Source: Clostridiales bacterium UBA6330 (GTDB lineage Bacteria; Bacillota; Clostridia; Oscillospirales; CAG-272). From it: a DNA stretch of 34,085 nt. Below are positions 1 through 7,151 of the stretch, in pieces (the first letter of the stretch is position 1; each line of letters starts with the position of its first letter). The stretch is taken from the NCBI GenBank assembly GCA_002438075.1, contig DJSQ01000011.1, positions 1 to 34,085 on the forward strand, written 5' to 3'. The notes under the pieces were generated by a model. The model was not told the origin of the DNA and made no database searches. It worked only from the letters and a program-made list of their open reading frames with translations. The position numbers and the translations under genes are program-made.

Positions 1-1
1 C

Positions 2-1096
2 ATCTGCTCCAAGGTCTGCGGCGCGGGTGCGATTGATTACAAGGCAAAGGACGAATTCGTGGAGGAGCAGTACGGCGCAATTGTGGTTGCAACGGGCTTC
101 AATCCCATTTCGATGGAGAAATTCGACGAATTCGCTTACAGCGAATCCAAAGACGTGATTACCTCGCTTGAACTGGAGCGTCTGATGAATGCGGCGGGAC
201 CGACAGGCGGAACTCTGCTCCGTCCCTCCGACAAGACCCACCCGCACACCATCGTGTTCGTGCAGTGCGTGGGCTCGCGTTGCGCGGCTTGCTCGGAAAA
301 GGGCAAGGAGTATTGCTCCAAGATCTGCTGTATGTACACGGCAAAGCACGCGATGCTGATACGCGACAAATACCCCGACACCGAGGTTTATGTCTTTTAC
401 ATTGATGTGCGTACCCCGGGCAAGAACTTTGACGAATTCTACCGCCGCGCGGTGGAGGAATACGGCGTGCACTACATCAAGGGCATGGTCGGCAAGGTGG
501 AGCCCGAGGGAAACAAGCTCAAGGTACAGGCATCCGACCTGCTTTACGGAAAGCAGCTGCACATTGATGCGGACCTTGTGGTGCTTGCCGCGGCGATTGA
601 GCCCGACAAGTCGGCAAGACATCTGGCAACGATGCTGACCGCAAGCATGGATACCAACGACTTCTTTACCGAAGCGCATCCGAAGCTCCGTCCCGTGGAA
701 AGCCCGACGGCAGGCGTGTTCCTCTCGGGCACCTGCCAGGGACCGAAGGACATTCCCGAAACGGTATCGCAGGCGGGCGCGGCGGCTTCCAAGGTCATCG
801 GTCTGCTCTGCAAGGATAAGCTGACGGGCAACCCCTGCGTGGCGCATTCGGACGAGATGATGTGCAACGGATGCTCGACCTGTGAAAAGGTCTGCCCCTA
901 CGGTGCGATTACCTATATCGAAAAGGAATTCCGTATGCCCGACCGTACCACCAAGGTGCGGCGCGTGGCACAGGTCAACGAGGCGGTCTGCCAGGGATGC
1001 GGCGCCTGCACGGTTGCCTGTATGTCGGGCGCGATGGACCTGCGCGGGTTCTCGAATAAACAAATCATGGCGGAGGTGGACGCAATATGCAAGTAA
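2..1096 (+). CDS. hdrA: HdrA-like FAD/iron-sulfur electron-bifurcating subunit (5' truncated)
   Basis: This is the C-terminal 364 residues of a heterodisulfide reductase subunit A-like flavoprotein. The reading frame is open to the window edge, so the true start is upstream, and the in-frame GTG at 59 is not a credible start. The sequence shows the HdrA hallmark QCVGSR followed by a cysteine-rich stretch ending YCSKICCMYTAKHA. A flavin-fold region follows (GVFLSGTCQGPKDIPETVSQAG), then two C-terminal 4Fe-4S motifs, CNGCSTCEKVCP near 862-897 and CQGCGACTVACM near 990-1023. In the characterised HdrABC family this subunit carries the FAD that splits electron pairs between high- and low-potential acceptors. 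It is cytoplasmic. The next gene, mvhD-like, starts 10 nt before its stop, which indicates translational coupling. Family assignment is confident; the acceptor is inferred from downstream genes. Confidence 0.92.
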   Translation: MCSKVCGAGAIDYKAKDEFVEEQYGAIVVATGFNPISMEKFDEFAYSESKDVITSLELERLMNAAGPTGGTLLRPSDKTHPHTIVFVQCVGSRCAACSEKGKEYCSKICCMYTAKHAMLIRDKYPDTEVYVFYIDVRTPGKNFDEFYRRAVEEYGVHYIKGMVGKVEPEGNKLKVQASDLLYGKQLHIDADLVVLAAAIEPDKSARHLATMLTASMDTNDFFTEAHPKLRPVESPTAGVFLSGTCQGPKDIPETVSQAGAAASKVIGLLCKDKLTGNPCVAHSDEMMCNGCSTCEKVCPYGAITYIEKEFRMPDRTTKVRRVAQVNEAVCQGCGACTVACMSGAMDLRGFSNKQIMAEVDAICK

Positions 1097-1521
1097 CCGA
1101 ATACAAACCGCTGATTGTGGCGTTCTGCTGCAACTGGTGCTCCTATGCGGGCGCGGACCTTGCGGGCAACAACCGCCTGAATTATCCTGCGGATGTCAAA
1201 ATCATCCGTGTGCCGTGCTCCTGCCGCGTGAATCCGATGTTCATTCTCCGCGCCTTTCAGCGCGGGGCGGACGGCGTGATTCTGTGCGGCTGTCACCCGG
1301 GCGACTGCCATTATACGACAGGAAACTACTATACCCGCCGCCGTATGGCGCTTCTGTTCTCCATGCTCGATTACCTCGGCATTGAGCGGGAACGCACGCG
1401 CGTGGAGTGGGTGAGCGCGGCGGAGGGCGCGAAGTTCGCCGCCACGATGAACGATTTCGTCAGCACCGTTGCGGCGCTGGGCGAGAACAAGAGACTGGAG
1501 GACCTGCGATGCAAGAAATAA
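1087..1521 (+). CDS. MvhD/FlxD-family iron-sulfur electron-transfer subunit
   Basis: The 144-aa protein matches the MvhD/FlxD family, which carries a 2Fe-2S cluster and passes electrons from a hydrogenase or NADH module to the HdrA flavin. The visible cysteine motifs are FCCNWCSYAGAD near residues 13-23, PCSC in the middle and CGCHPGDCHY further on, all diagnostic of the family. The length is typical, and there is no signal peptide or membrane segment. Its start overlaps the end of hdrA by 10 nt, and its end overlaps the following Fe-S gene by 13 nt, so the genes are surely co-translated. No hydrogenase large subunit is encoded in the visible part. The input electrons therefore more likely come from the FAD/NAD-binding protein at 3512, as in the FlxABCD-HdrABC systems of sulfate reducers. 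Confidence 0.9.
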   Translation: MQVTEYKPLIVAFCCNWCSYAGADLAGNNRLNYPADVKIIRVPCSCRVNPMFILRAFQRGADGVILCGCHPGDCHYTTGNYYTRRRMALLFSMLDYLGIERERTRVEWVSAAEGAKFAATMNDFVSTVAALGENKRLEDLRCKK

Positions 1522-2501
1522 AGCGCGAAAGCCTCGTGGAAAGAGCGGTCGCTCTGCTTGCGGACGGAACGGTTGACCGCGTGCTCGGCTGGGGCGCGGG
1601 CGAATTCGCTTACGACGTAACGCCGACGGTGTTCCGGTCCGCTGAGGCTCTGAAAGAAAATTTTGTGTGGAACGGGTTCTGCGGCGCAAACTTCTCCAAG
1701 TATCTGGTGAAGGAGACCGCAAAAGGCGAGGGCAAGGTGTTGGTTTTCCTCAAGCCCTGCGATACTTACAGCTTCAATCAGCTTCTGACCGAGCACCGCT
1801 TTGACCGCGAAAAGGTGTATGTCATCGGCGTTCCGTGCCACGGCATGATGGACGTCAACACCCTCAAGCGCCATGCGGAAGGCATTGTGTCGGTCAACGA
1901 GGATGGGGACAAGGTTCATGTGGAAACGCTGTACGACGGAATCCGCACCTTCGGGCGCGACGAGTTGGTTTCGGAGCGTTGCCTGACCTGCAAGTCGAAG
2001 AAGCACGTCGCATACGACGAGTTGCTCGGAGACGAAGGGGACGTGGTGGAATCGGGTCGCTTTGACGAGGTGGAAAAACTGGAGAAGATGACCCCCGACG
2101 AACGCTTTGCGTTCTGGCAGAACGAGCTGTCCCGTTGCATCCGTTGCAACGCCTGCCGCGATGTCTGCCCCGCATGCACCTGTGAGAAGTGCGTGTTCGA
2201 CAACCCGAATTCGGGCGTGGAGAACAAAGCCGCTTCCAATGAATTTGAAGAAAAAATGTTCCATATCATCCGCGCGTTCCATGTGGTCGGGCGTTGCACC
2301 GACTGCGGCGAATGCTCGCGCGTTTGCCCGCAGCACATTCCGCTCCATCTGTTGAACCGCAAGTTCATTCTGGATATCGACCGCAACTACGGCGATTATC
2401 AGGCGGGCGCAGAGGTTGGAAGCCGCGCGCCGATTGTCAACTTCACGCAGGACGATCTGGAGCCTGCCGAAGCGGTGGAAAGGGGGAGTCACCATGCGTA
2501 A
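1509..2501 (+). CDS. FlxB-like 4Fe-4S dicluster protein of the Hdr operon
   Basis: This 330-aa protein has an N-terminal alpha/beta region with isolated conserved cysteines (KPCDTYS, GVPCHG, CLTCKSKK), resembling the FrhB/FlxB group. Two ferredoxin-type 4Fe-4S motifs follow in the C-terminal part: CIRCNACRDVCPAC starting at residue 210 and CTDCGECSRVCP starting at residue 263. The start is the ATG at 1509, which has a GGAGG seven bases upstream. Longer in-frame readings lie inside mvhD and have no such site. It overlaps mvhD by 13 nt and the next gene by 8 nt. By comparison with the Flx-Hdr complexes of Desulfovibrio it should relay electrons between the NADH-oxidising flavoprotein and MvhD/HdrA. 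The exact equivalence to FlxB is an inference from domain content and operon position. Confidence 0.8.
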   Translation: MQEIKRESLVERAVALLADGTVDRVLGWGAGEFAYDVTPTVFRSAEALKENFVWNGFCGANFSKYLVKETAKGEGKVLVFLKPCDTYSFNQLLTEHRFDREKVYVIGVPCHGMMDVNTLKRHAEGIVSVNEDGDKVHVETLYDGIRTFGRDELVSERCLTCKSKKHVAYDELLGDEGDVVESGRFDEVEKLEKMTPDERFAFWQNELSRCIRCNACRDVCPACTCEKCVFDNPNSGVENKAASNEFEEKMFHIIRAFHVVGRCTDCGECSRVCPQHIPLHLLNRKFILDIDRNYGDYQAGAEVGSRAPIVNFTQDDLEPAEAVERGSHHA

Positions 2502-3519
2502 ACTCTCGCTTGAACGTCTGAACGACCTGTTTGCCGCGATTGCGGAGAGCAGAACGCTCTATCTGCCCGTTGACACTGCCGCGGGCGCGAAATTCGAGCG
2601 CTGGGAGGACGGAAAGGTCCTGTCCGACGCGCTGAATACCGTTCGGAGCGCGAAGGATTTCTTCTTCCCGCAAACCGAAAATCTCATGGATTTCAAGACT
2701 GCGGGCAAGAAAATCGAGATTGTGGATACCCGCCGCGAATGCGAGGATTTTGTCGTGTTCGGTGTGCGCGCCTGCGATGTCCGTAGCTTTGACGTGCTGG
2801 ATAAGGTGTTTCTTGCCGAGCCGGTGGATTCCTACTACAAGAACCGCCGCGAGCACGGCGTGATTGTCTCGCTTGCCTGCACAAAGCCGCACGAGACCTG
2901 CTTCTGCACAACCTTCGGGATTGATGCGGCGGCTCCTGCGGGAGACGTGACCTGCTGGAAAACCGAGGATGCGCTCTATCTGGAGGCGAACACCGAAAAG
3001 GGAACCGCGCTTCTGGATTCGCTCTCGGCGCTGACTGCCGATGCGGACGGAAAAGCCGTTGCAAAGCAGCAGGAAGCCACCCGCGAGCGCATGAAGAAGC
3101 TGCCGCTGGCAAACCTCACCGCCGACAAATTCGGCGCGGACAAGACCAAGGAATTCTTCGGTGACCCCGCGTGGGCGGAGCTGTCGCAGTCCTGCCTCGG
3201 ATGCGGAACCTGCACCTTTGTCTGCCCGACCTGCCAGTGCTACGATATCAAGGACTTCAACACGGGGCACGGTGTCAAGCGCTTCCGTTGCTGGGATTCC
3301 TGTATGTATTCCGAGTTCACCAAGATGTCGGCGGGACAGCCGCGTCTGACCCAGCTGGAGCGTTTCCGTCAGCGCTTCATGCACAAGCTGGTCTATTTCC
3401 CGACCAACAATGACGGGATGTTCTCCTGCGTCGGTTGCGGCAGATGCCTTGCAAAGTGCCCGATTCAGATGAACATTGTCAAGGTTATGAAGAAGTTAGG
3501 GGGGCAGGGCAATGGCTGA
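2494..3519 (+). CDS. FlxC/AsrA-like 4Fe-4S dicluster protein
   Basis: The 341-aa product has the layout of anaerobic sulfite reductase subunit A (AsrA) and FlxC: a long N-terminal domain with VFGVRACDVRSFDVLD and a cysteine-containing SLACTKPHETCFCTTFG segment, then two 4Fe-4S motifs. These are CLGCGTCTFVCP beginning at residue 234 and CVGCGRCLAKCP beginning at residue 312. The ATG at 2494 has GGGGGAG upstream and overlaps the stop of the preceding gene by 8 nt. The following gene overlaps its end by 8 nt. Together with the FAD/NAD-binding protein at 3512 it forms the AsrA/AsrB-like pair seen in NADH-linked electron-input modules. No sulfite reductase catalytic subunit (AsrC, siroheme) is visible, so an Flx-type role in the Hdr complex is preferred. 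Confidence 0.82.
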   Translation: MRKLSLERLNDLFAAIAESRTLYLPVDTAAGAKFERWEDGKVLSDALNTVRSAKDFFFPQTENLMDFKTAGKKIEIVDTRRECEDFVVFGVRACDVRSFDVLDKVFLAEPVDSYYKNRREHGVIVSLACTKPHETCFCTTFGIDAAAPAGDVTCWKTEDALYLEANTEKGTALLDSLSALTADADGKAVAKQQEATRERMKKLPLANLTADKFGADKTKEFFGDPAWAELSQSCLGCGTCTFVCPTCQCYDIKDFNTGHGVKRFRCWDSCMYSEFTKMSAGQPRLTQLERFRQRFMHKLVYFPTNNDGMFSCVGCGRCLAKCPIQMNIVKVMKKLGGQGNG

Positions 3520-4345
3520 GATGAAAGAACCTCTGATCCCGAAGATCGGCGTTGTGACCGACATCCGCATTGATACGCCGGATGTCAAGACCTTCCGCGT
3601 GGTCACGCCGGACGGCAAAAAAGCGTTTGACCATATGCCCGGGCAGTGCGCAATGCTCTCGATTCCGGGCGTTGGCGAGGCGATGTTCTCCATTACCTCC
3701 TCTCCGACCAACACCGAATTCATGGAATTCTCCATCAAGAAGTGCGGTTGCGTGACCGAATGGCTCCACTCTATGGAGGTGGGACAGGAAATCACCATCC
3801 GCGGTCCCTACGGCAGACCCTTCCCCGTGGACACCGCGTTTGCGGGACACGACCTGCTCTTCATCGCGGGCGGTATCGGACTGGCGCCGCTCCGTTCGGT
3901 CATCAACTACTGCCGCCACTACCGCGACCGCTACGGCAAAATCGACATTGTGTACGGCTCGCGCAGTATGCAGGATTTGGTTGACTACCGCGAGATTATC
4001 GAGGAATGGGAAAAGGACGAGGGGGTCAATGTGCATCTGACCATTGACCGCGAACAGCCCGAATGGACGGGTCACGTCGGCTTTGTCCCGAATTACGTCA
4101 AGGAGCTGGGGCTGGACAACAACAAAATCGCAATTTTGTGCGGACCTCCGATTATGATTAAGTTCACGCTGGCGGGACTTCAGGAGCTGGGCTTCGAGAA
4201 AACGCAGGTCTACACAACGCTGGAGCTTCGCATGAAGTGCGGCATCGGAAAGTGCGGCAGATGCAATGTCGGCGCAAAGTACGTCTGCAAGGACGGTCCC
4301 GTGTTCCGTTGCGACGAGCTGGATGAGCTGCCGAACGAGTATTGA
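3512..4345 (+). CDS. FAD/NAD(P)-binding electron-transfer protein (FlxA/AsrB/PyrK-like)
   Basis: This 277-aa protein belongs to the ferredoxin-NADP reductase-like family that includes FlxA, AsrB and PyrK. An FAD-binding half shows MPGQCAMLSIPG (residues 42-53) and FSITSSP (59-65). The NAD-binding half shows LLFIAGGIGLAPLRS (about 115-129). The C-terminus has a PyrK-type 2Fe-2S site with cysteines 243, 248, 251 and 259. The predicted job is to oxidise NADH or NADPH and hand the electrons to the neighbouring Fe-S subunits. It starts 8 nt inside the preceding gene. Presence of this subunit rather than a hydrogenase says the complex is fed by a pyridine nucleotide. NAD versus NADP preference cannot be read reliably. 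Confidence 0.87.
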   Translation: MAEMKEPLIPKIGVVTDIRIDTPDVKTFRVVTPDGKKAFDHMPGQCAMLSIPGVGEAMFSITSSPTNTEFMEFSIKKCGCVTEWLHSMEVGQEITIRGPYGRPFPVDTAFAGHDLLFIAGGIGLAPLRSVINYCRHYRDRYGKIDIVYGSRSMQDLVDYREIIEEWEKDEGVNVHLTIDREQPEWTGHVGFVPNYVKELGLDNNKIAILCGPPIMIKFTLAGLQELGFEKTQVYTTLELRMKCGIGKCGRCNVGAKYVCKDGPVFRCDELDELPNEY

Positions 4346-4354
4346 GGTGAGAGT

Positions 4355-5029
4355 ATGGAAAACATGGTAAATATTTTTCTGTTCGGGAAGCAGTACACGG
4401 TCCCCGACAACCTGACCATCATGCGCGCGATGGAATATGCGGGCTATCAGCTGGTCCGCGGGTGCGGATGCCGCAACGGTTTTTGCGGCGCCTGCGCGAC
4501 CATCTACCGCATCAAGGGCGAGCGGGAGCTGAAAACCTGCCTTGCCTGCCAGACGAAGGTCGAAAACAATATGTACATCGCAACCCTGCCGTTCTTCCCG
4601 CTGGTCAAGCAGGTCTACGACATCGAAAAGATTAAGCCGACCGAGCAGATTATGATGCAGCTGTATCCCGAAATCTACGCCTGCGTCGGCTGTAACGCCT
4701 GCACCAAGAGCTGTACGCAGGGCTTGAACGTCATGCAGTACATCGCGTATGCGCAGAGAGGGGAGTTCGACAAGTGTGCCGAGGCTTCCTTTGACTGCGT
4801 GATGTGCGGCGTTTGCTCCTCCCGTTGCCCTGCGGGAATTTCGCATCCGCAGGTTGCAATGCTCGCGCGCCGTCTCAACGGAAAGTACCTCGCGCCCAAG
4901 TCGGAGCATCTGGAAAACCGCGTGAAGGAAATCAAGGACGGCGACTTCAACGACCTGATTTCTGCCCTGATGGGCAAGCCGATTGAGGAGCTGAAGGAGC
5001 TTTACAACAATCGGGATATCGAGAAATAA
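4355..5029 (+). CDS. FrdB/HdrC-like iron-sulfur protein (2Fe-2S plus two 4Fe-4S)
   Basis: The 224-aa protein starts with a plant-ferredoxin-like fold carrying a probable 2Fe-2S site (C37, C39, C44, C47 and C62 or C65). A helical domain follows with two 4Fe-4S motifs, at C110/C113/C116/C120 (CVGCNACTKSC) and C148/C151/C154/C158 (CVMCGVCSSRCP). This is the layout of the iron-sulfur subunit of succinate dehydrogenase/fumarate reductase, and its second half also resembles HdrC. It lacks the CCG domain found in HdrB or in thiol:fumarate reductase TfrB. A GAGGTGAG ribosome binding site precedes the ATG. Lying between the NADH module and a fumarate reductase-like flavoprotein, it is the likely wire from HdrA to that flavoprotein. 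The fold call is firm; the partner assignment is inferred. Confidence 0.85.
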   Translation: MENMVNIFLFGKQYTVPDNLTIMRAMEYAGYQLVRGCGCRNGFCGACATIYRIKGERELKTCLACQTKVENNMYIATLPFFPLVKQVYDIEKIKPTEQIMMQLYPEIYACVGCNACTKSCTQGLNVMQYIAYAQRGEFDKCAEASFDCVMCGVCSSRCPAGISHPQVAMLARRLNGKYLAPKSEHLENRVKEIKDGDFNDLISALMGKPIEELKELYNNRDIEK

Positions 5030-5042
5030 GGAGGGCGGAAGA

Positions 5043-6644
5043 ATGTACGCAAAGGAATTTGAAGAATCCCTCGCCAAGGTGGAAGCCGCGCGCGAGGCGA
5101 ACATTGCATACGAGCCTGCCCGTATGACGGCGGATGAGAAGGACGCGCTTCTGGCGGCTTACCATCCCGACTACAAAAAGAGCGAATTCGCAACGCTGGA
5201 AATCGGTCCGAACAAGGGCGAGGCGGTCCCGCACGAGCTGTGCGAGATGCTGGAGGCACACAGCCGCATCAAGGCGAGCGACGTGGATTTGAACGCTGTC
5301 CGCTACGATGTGGATGTCCTCATCATCGGCGGCGGCGGCGCGGGTGCGTCTGCGGCAATCGAAGCCGACAACGCGGGCGCTAAGGCAATGATTGTGACCA
5401 AGCTCCGCATCGGTGACGCAAACACCATGATGGCGGAGGGCGGCATTCAGGCGGCGGATAAGCCGAACGATTCGCCCGCAATCCACTTTGTGGACGCATT
5501 CGGCGGCGGTCACTATGCCGCAAAGCGCGAGCTGCTTGCCAAGCTGGTCTGCGAAGCGCCCGAGGCGATTCAGTGGCTCTCCAACCTCGGCGTGGAGTTC
5601 GACAAGGCTCCCGACGGCACGATGATTACCACGCACGGCGGCGGAACCTCGCGTAAGCGGATGCACGCGGCAAAGGACTATTCCGGAGCCGAGATTATGC
5701 GGACCCTGCGTGATGAGGTGCTGAACCGCGGCATTCCCGTGGTCGATTTCACCTCGGCAGTGGAGCTGATTCTGGACGAGAACGGTCATGCGGCGGGTGC
5801 GGTCCTCATGAATATGGAGACGCACGAGCTGATGGTTGCGCGCGCCAAAACGGTCATCATCGCCACGGGCGGCGCGGGACGGATGCACTATCAGGGCTTC
5901 CCGACCTCCAACCACTACGGCGCAACGGCGGACGGTCTGGTGCTCGGCTACCGTGTGGGCGCAAAGCTGTTGTATGCCGATACGCTCCAGTACCACCCGA
6001 CAGGCGCGGCTTATCCCCAGCAGATTTTCGGCGCACTGGTTACCGAAAAGGTCCGTTCGCTCGGCGCAAAGCTGATTAACCGTGACGGCAAGGTGTTCAT
6101 GCACCCGCTGGAAACGCGTGACGTTGCGGCGGCATCCATCATCCGCGAGTGCTCGGACCACGCCGAGGGCGTTGACACGGGCAGCGGACAGGCGGTCTGG
6201 CTGGATACCCCGATGATTGAAAAAATCGGAGGGGAGGGGACCATCGAGCGCCGCATTCCCGCCATGATGCGGATGTTTGCAAGCTACGGCATCGATATCC
6301 GCAAGGAGCCGATTCTGGTCTATCCGACCCTGCACTATCAGAACGGCGGTCTGGATATCAACGTTGACGGCATGACCCCGAACGTGGAGAACCTCTACGT
6401 TGCGGGCGAAGCGGTTGGCGGTATCCACGGGCGGAACCGACTGATGGGGAACTCGCTGCTCGATATCATCGTGTTCGGCAGAAGCGCCGGACAGCACGCC
6501 GCAGAGCAGGCAAAGAATGTCAAGGTCGGCAAGCTGACGCTTGACCACATTGCGAAATTCGACAAGGAAAGGGAAGAGGCAGGCATCAAGACCGATGCCG
6601 TTTCCCCGAAGCTGTTGCCGGATTATCGCAGAAAATTCAATTAA
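5043..6644 (+). CDS. Soluble fumarate reductase/succinate dehydrogenase-like flavoprotein
   Basis: This 533-aa FAD protein has an N-terminal extension of about 90 residues, then a Rossmann motif GGGGAGASAA near 96. My reading against FrdA/SdhA finds every fumarate-handling residue: H318 (QYHPTG), E335 and R338 (TEKVR), R359 (TRDV), H431 (HYQNGG) and R466 (GRNRL). The His that binds FAD covalently in membrane FrdA is replaced by N127 (NTMMAEGG), so FAD is probably held non-covalently. No membrane anchor genes follow. GGAGGG precedes the ATG, 13 nt after the FrdB-like gene. Predicted reaction: fumarate to succinate, or reduction of a similar enoate, as the high-potential branch of the Hdr/Flx complex. 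Relatives such as L-aspartate oxidase or other enoate reductases cannot be wholly excluded. Confidence 0.85.
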   Translation: MYAKEFEESLAKVEAAREANIAYEPARMTADEKDALLAAYHPDYKKSEFATLEIGPNKGEAVPHELCEMLEAHSRIKASDVDLNAVRYDVDVLIIGGGGAGASAAIEADNAGAKAMIVTKLRIGDANTMMAEGGIQAADKPNDSPAIHFVDAFGGGHYAAKRELLAKLVCEAPEAIQWLSNLGVEFDKAPDGTMITTHGGGTSRKRMHAAKDYSGAEIMRTLRDEVLNRGIPVVDFTSAVELILDENGHAAGAVLMNMETHELMVARAKTVIIATGGAGRMHYQGFPTSNHYGATADGLVLGYRVGAKLLYADTLQYHPTGAAYPQQIFGALVTEKVRSLGAKLINRDGKVFMHPLETRDVAAASIIRECSDHAEGVDTGSGQAVWLDTPMIEKIGGEGTIERRIPAMMRMFASYGIDIRKEPILVYPTLHYQNGGLDINVDGMTPNVENLYVAGEAVGGIHGRNRLMGNSLLDIIVFGRSAGQHAAEQAKNVKVGKLTLDHIAKFDKEREEAGIKTDAVSPKLLPDYRRKFN

Positions 6645-6662
6645 AGAAAGCTGTGAATAACA

Positions 6663-7025
6663 ATGGAAGCTACACAATTACTTGAGGCTTTGATGATTTT
6701 CTGTTTTGGTTTGTCATGGCCTATCTCCATTCGCAAATCGATTATTTCTCGTACTGCAAAAGGGAAAAGTTTGTTCTTTGAAGTGTTTCTTTTGATTGGT
6801 TATATTTGTGGAATAACCAAAAAAATAATTGAGACCGTTAAAATTACGAATGATCCTGAGAAAACATTTACATTTTTGTTCTTTTTGAGTTTCTTCTTCT
6901 ACGTCCTGAACTTCATCGAAATTTCGATTGACGTTGCGCTTTACTTCCGCAACAAGAAGCTGGACGCAATGGCGGACGCGAAAGCCGCCGCACAGCAGCT
7001 TGGCATGAACGGATTATCCGAGTAA
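6663..7025 (+). CDS. Small PQ-loop/SemiSWEET-like membrane protein
   Basis: The 120-aa protein has about three hydrophobic segments: residues 6-22, about 38-54 and about 68-90. Motif-like stretches such as FGLSWPISIRKSIISRTAKGKS and the later FFYVLNFIEISIDVALYFRNKK resemble small PQ-loop/SemiSWEET-type proteins. No function is established. The ATG at 6663 has no strong ribosome binding site. The gene begins 18 nt after the flavoprotein and precedes the operon terminator, so it may be cotranscribed and could serve dicarboxylate or metabolite movement, which is only a guess. The first two thirds of the gene are clearly more AT-rich than the last third and than all neighbours. Confidence 0.65.
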   Translation: MEATQLLEALMIFCFGLSWPISIRKSIISRTAKGKSLFFEVFLLIGYICGITKKIIETVKITNDPEKTFTFLFFLSFFFYVLNFIEISIDVALYFRNKKLDAMADAKAAAQQLGMNGLSE

Positions 7026-7032
7026 AAAACAT

Positions 7033-7066
7033 AAAAGCATGATGCCCTTCGGTGTCATGCTTTTTT
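7033..7066 (+). terminator. Rho-independent terminator of the Hdr/Flx/Frd operon
   Basis: Stem GCATGA (7037-7042) pairs with TCATGC (7055-7060) and extends through two G-T wobbles and CC/GG to a CTTC tetraloop. Six T residues follow. It lies just after the stop at 7025 and before the next promoter. Confidence 0.85.
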
Positions 7067-7090
7067 GCGTAAAAAATCCGCGCTCGGGGG

Positions 7091-7119
7091 TTGCAAAAAG
7101 GGCGGAAAAGTGGTATAAT
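7091..7119 (+). promoter_or_regulatory. Sigma-A type promoter for the yitT-family gene
   Basis: A -35 TTGCAA (7091-7096), a 17-bp spacer and a perfect -10 TATAAT (7114-7119) preceded by TGG (extended -10). The ATG lies 32 bp further on, with AAAGGGGA as ribosome binding site. Confidence 0.85.
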
Positions 7120-7151
7120 AAGGAGTACGAAAATCAAAGGGGACTGTTGAT

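Noticed and set aside
59..1096. GTG at 59 as start of the HdrA gene
   Set aside because: The frame continues to the window edge with HdrA-like sequence and there is no ribosome site, so the gene is truncated.
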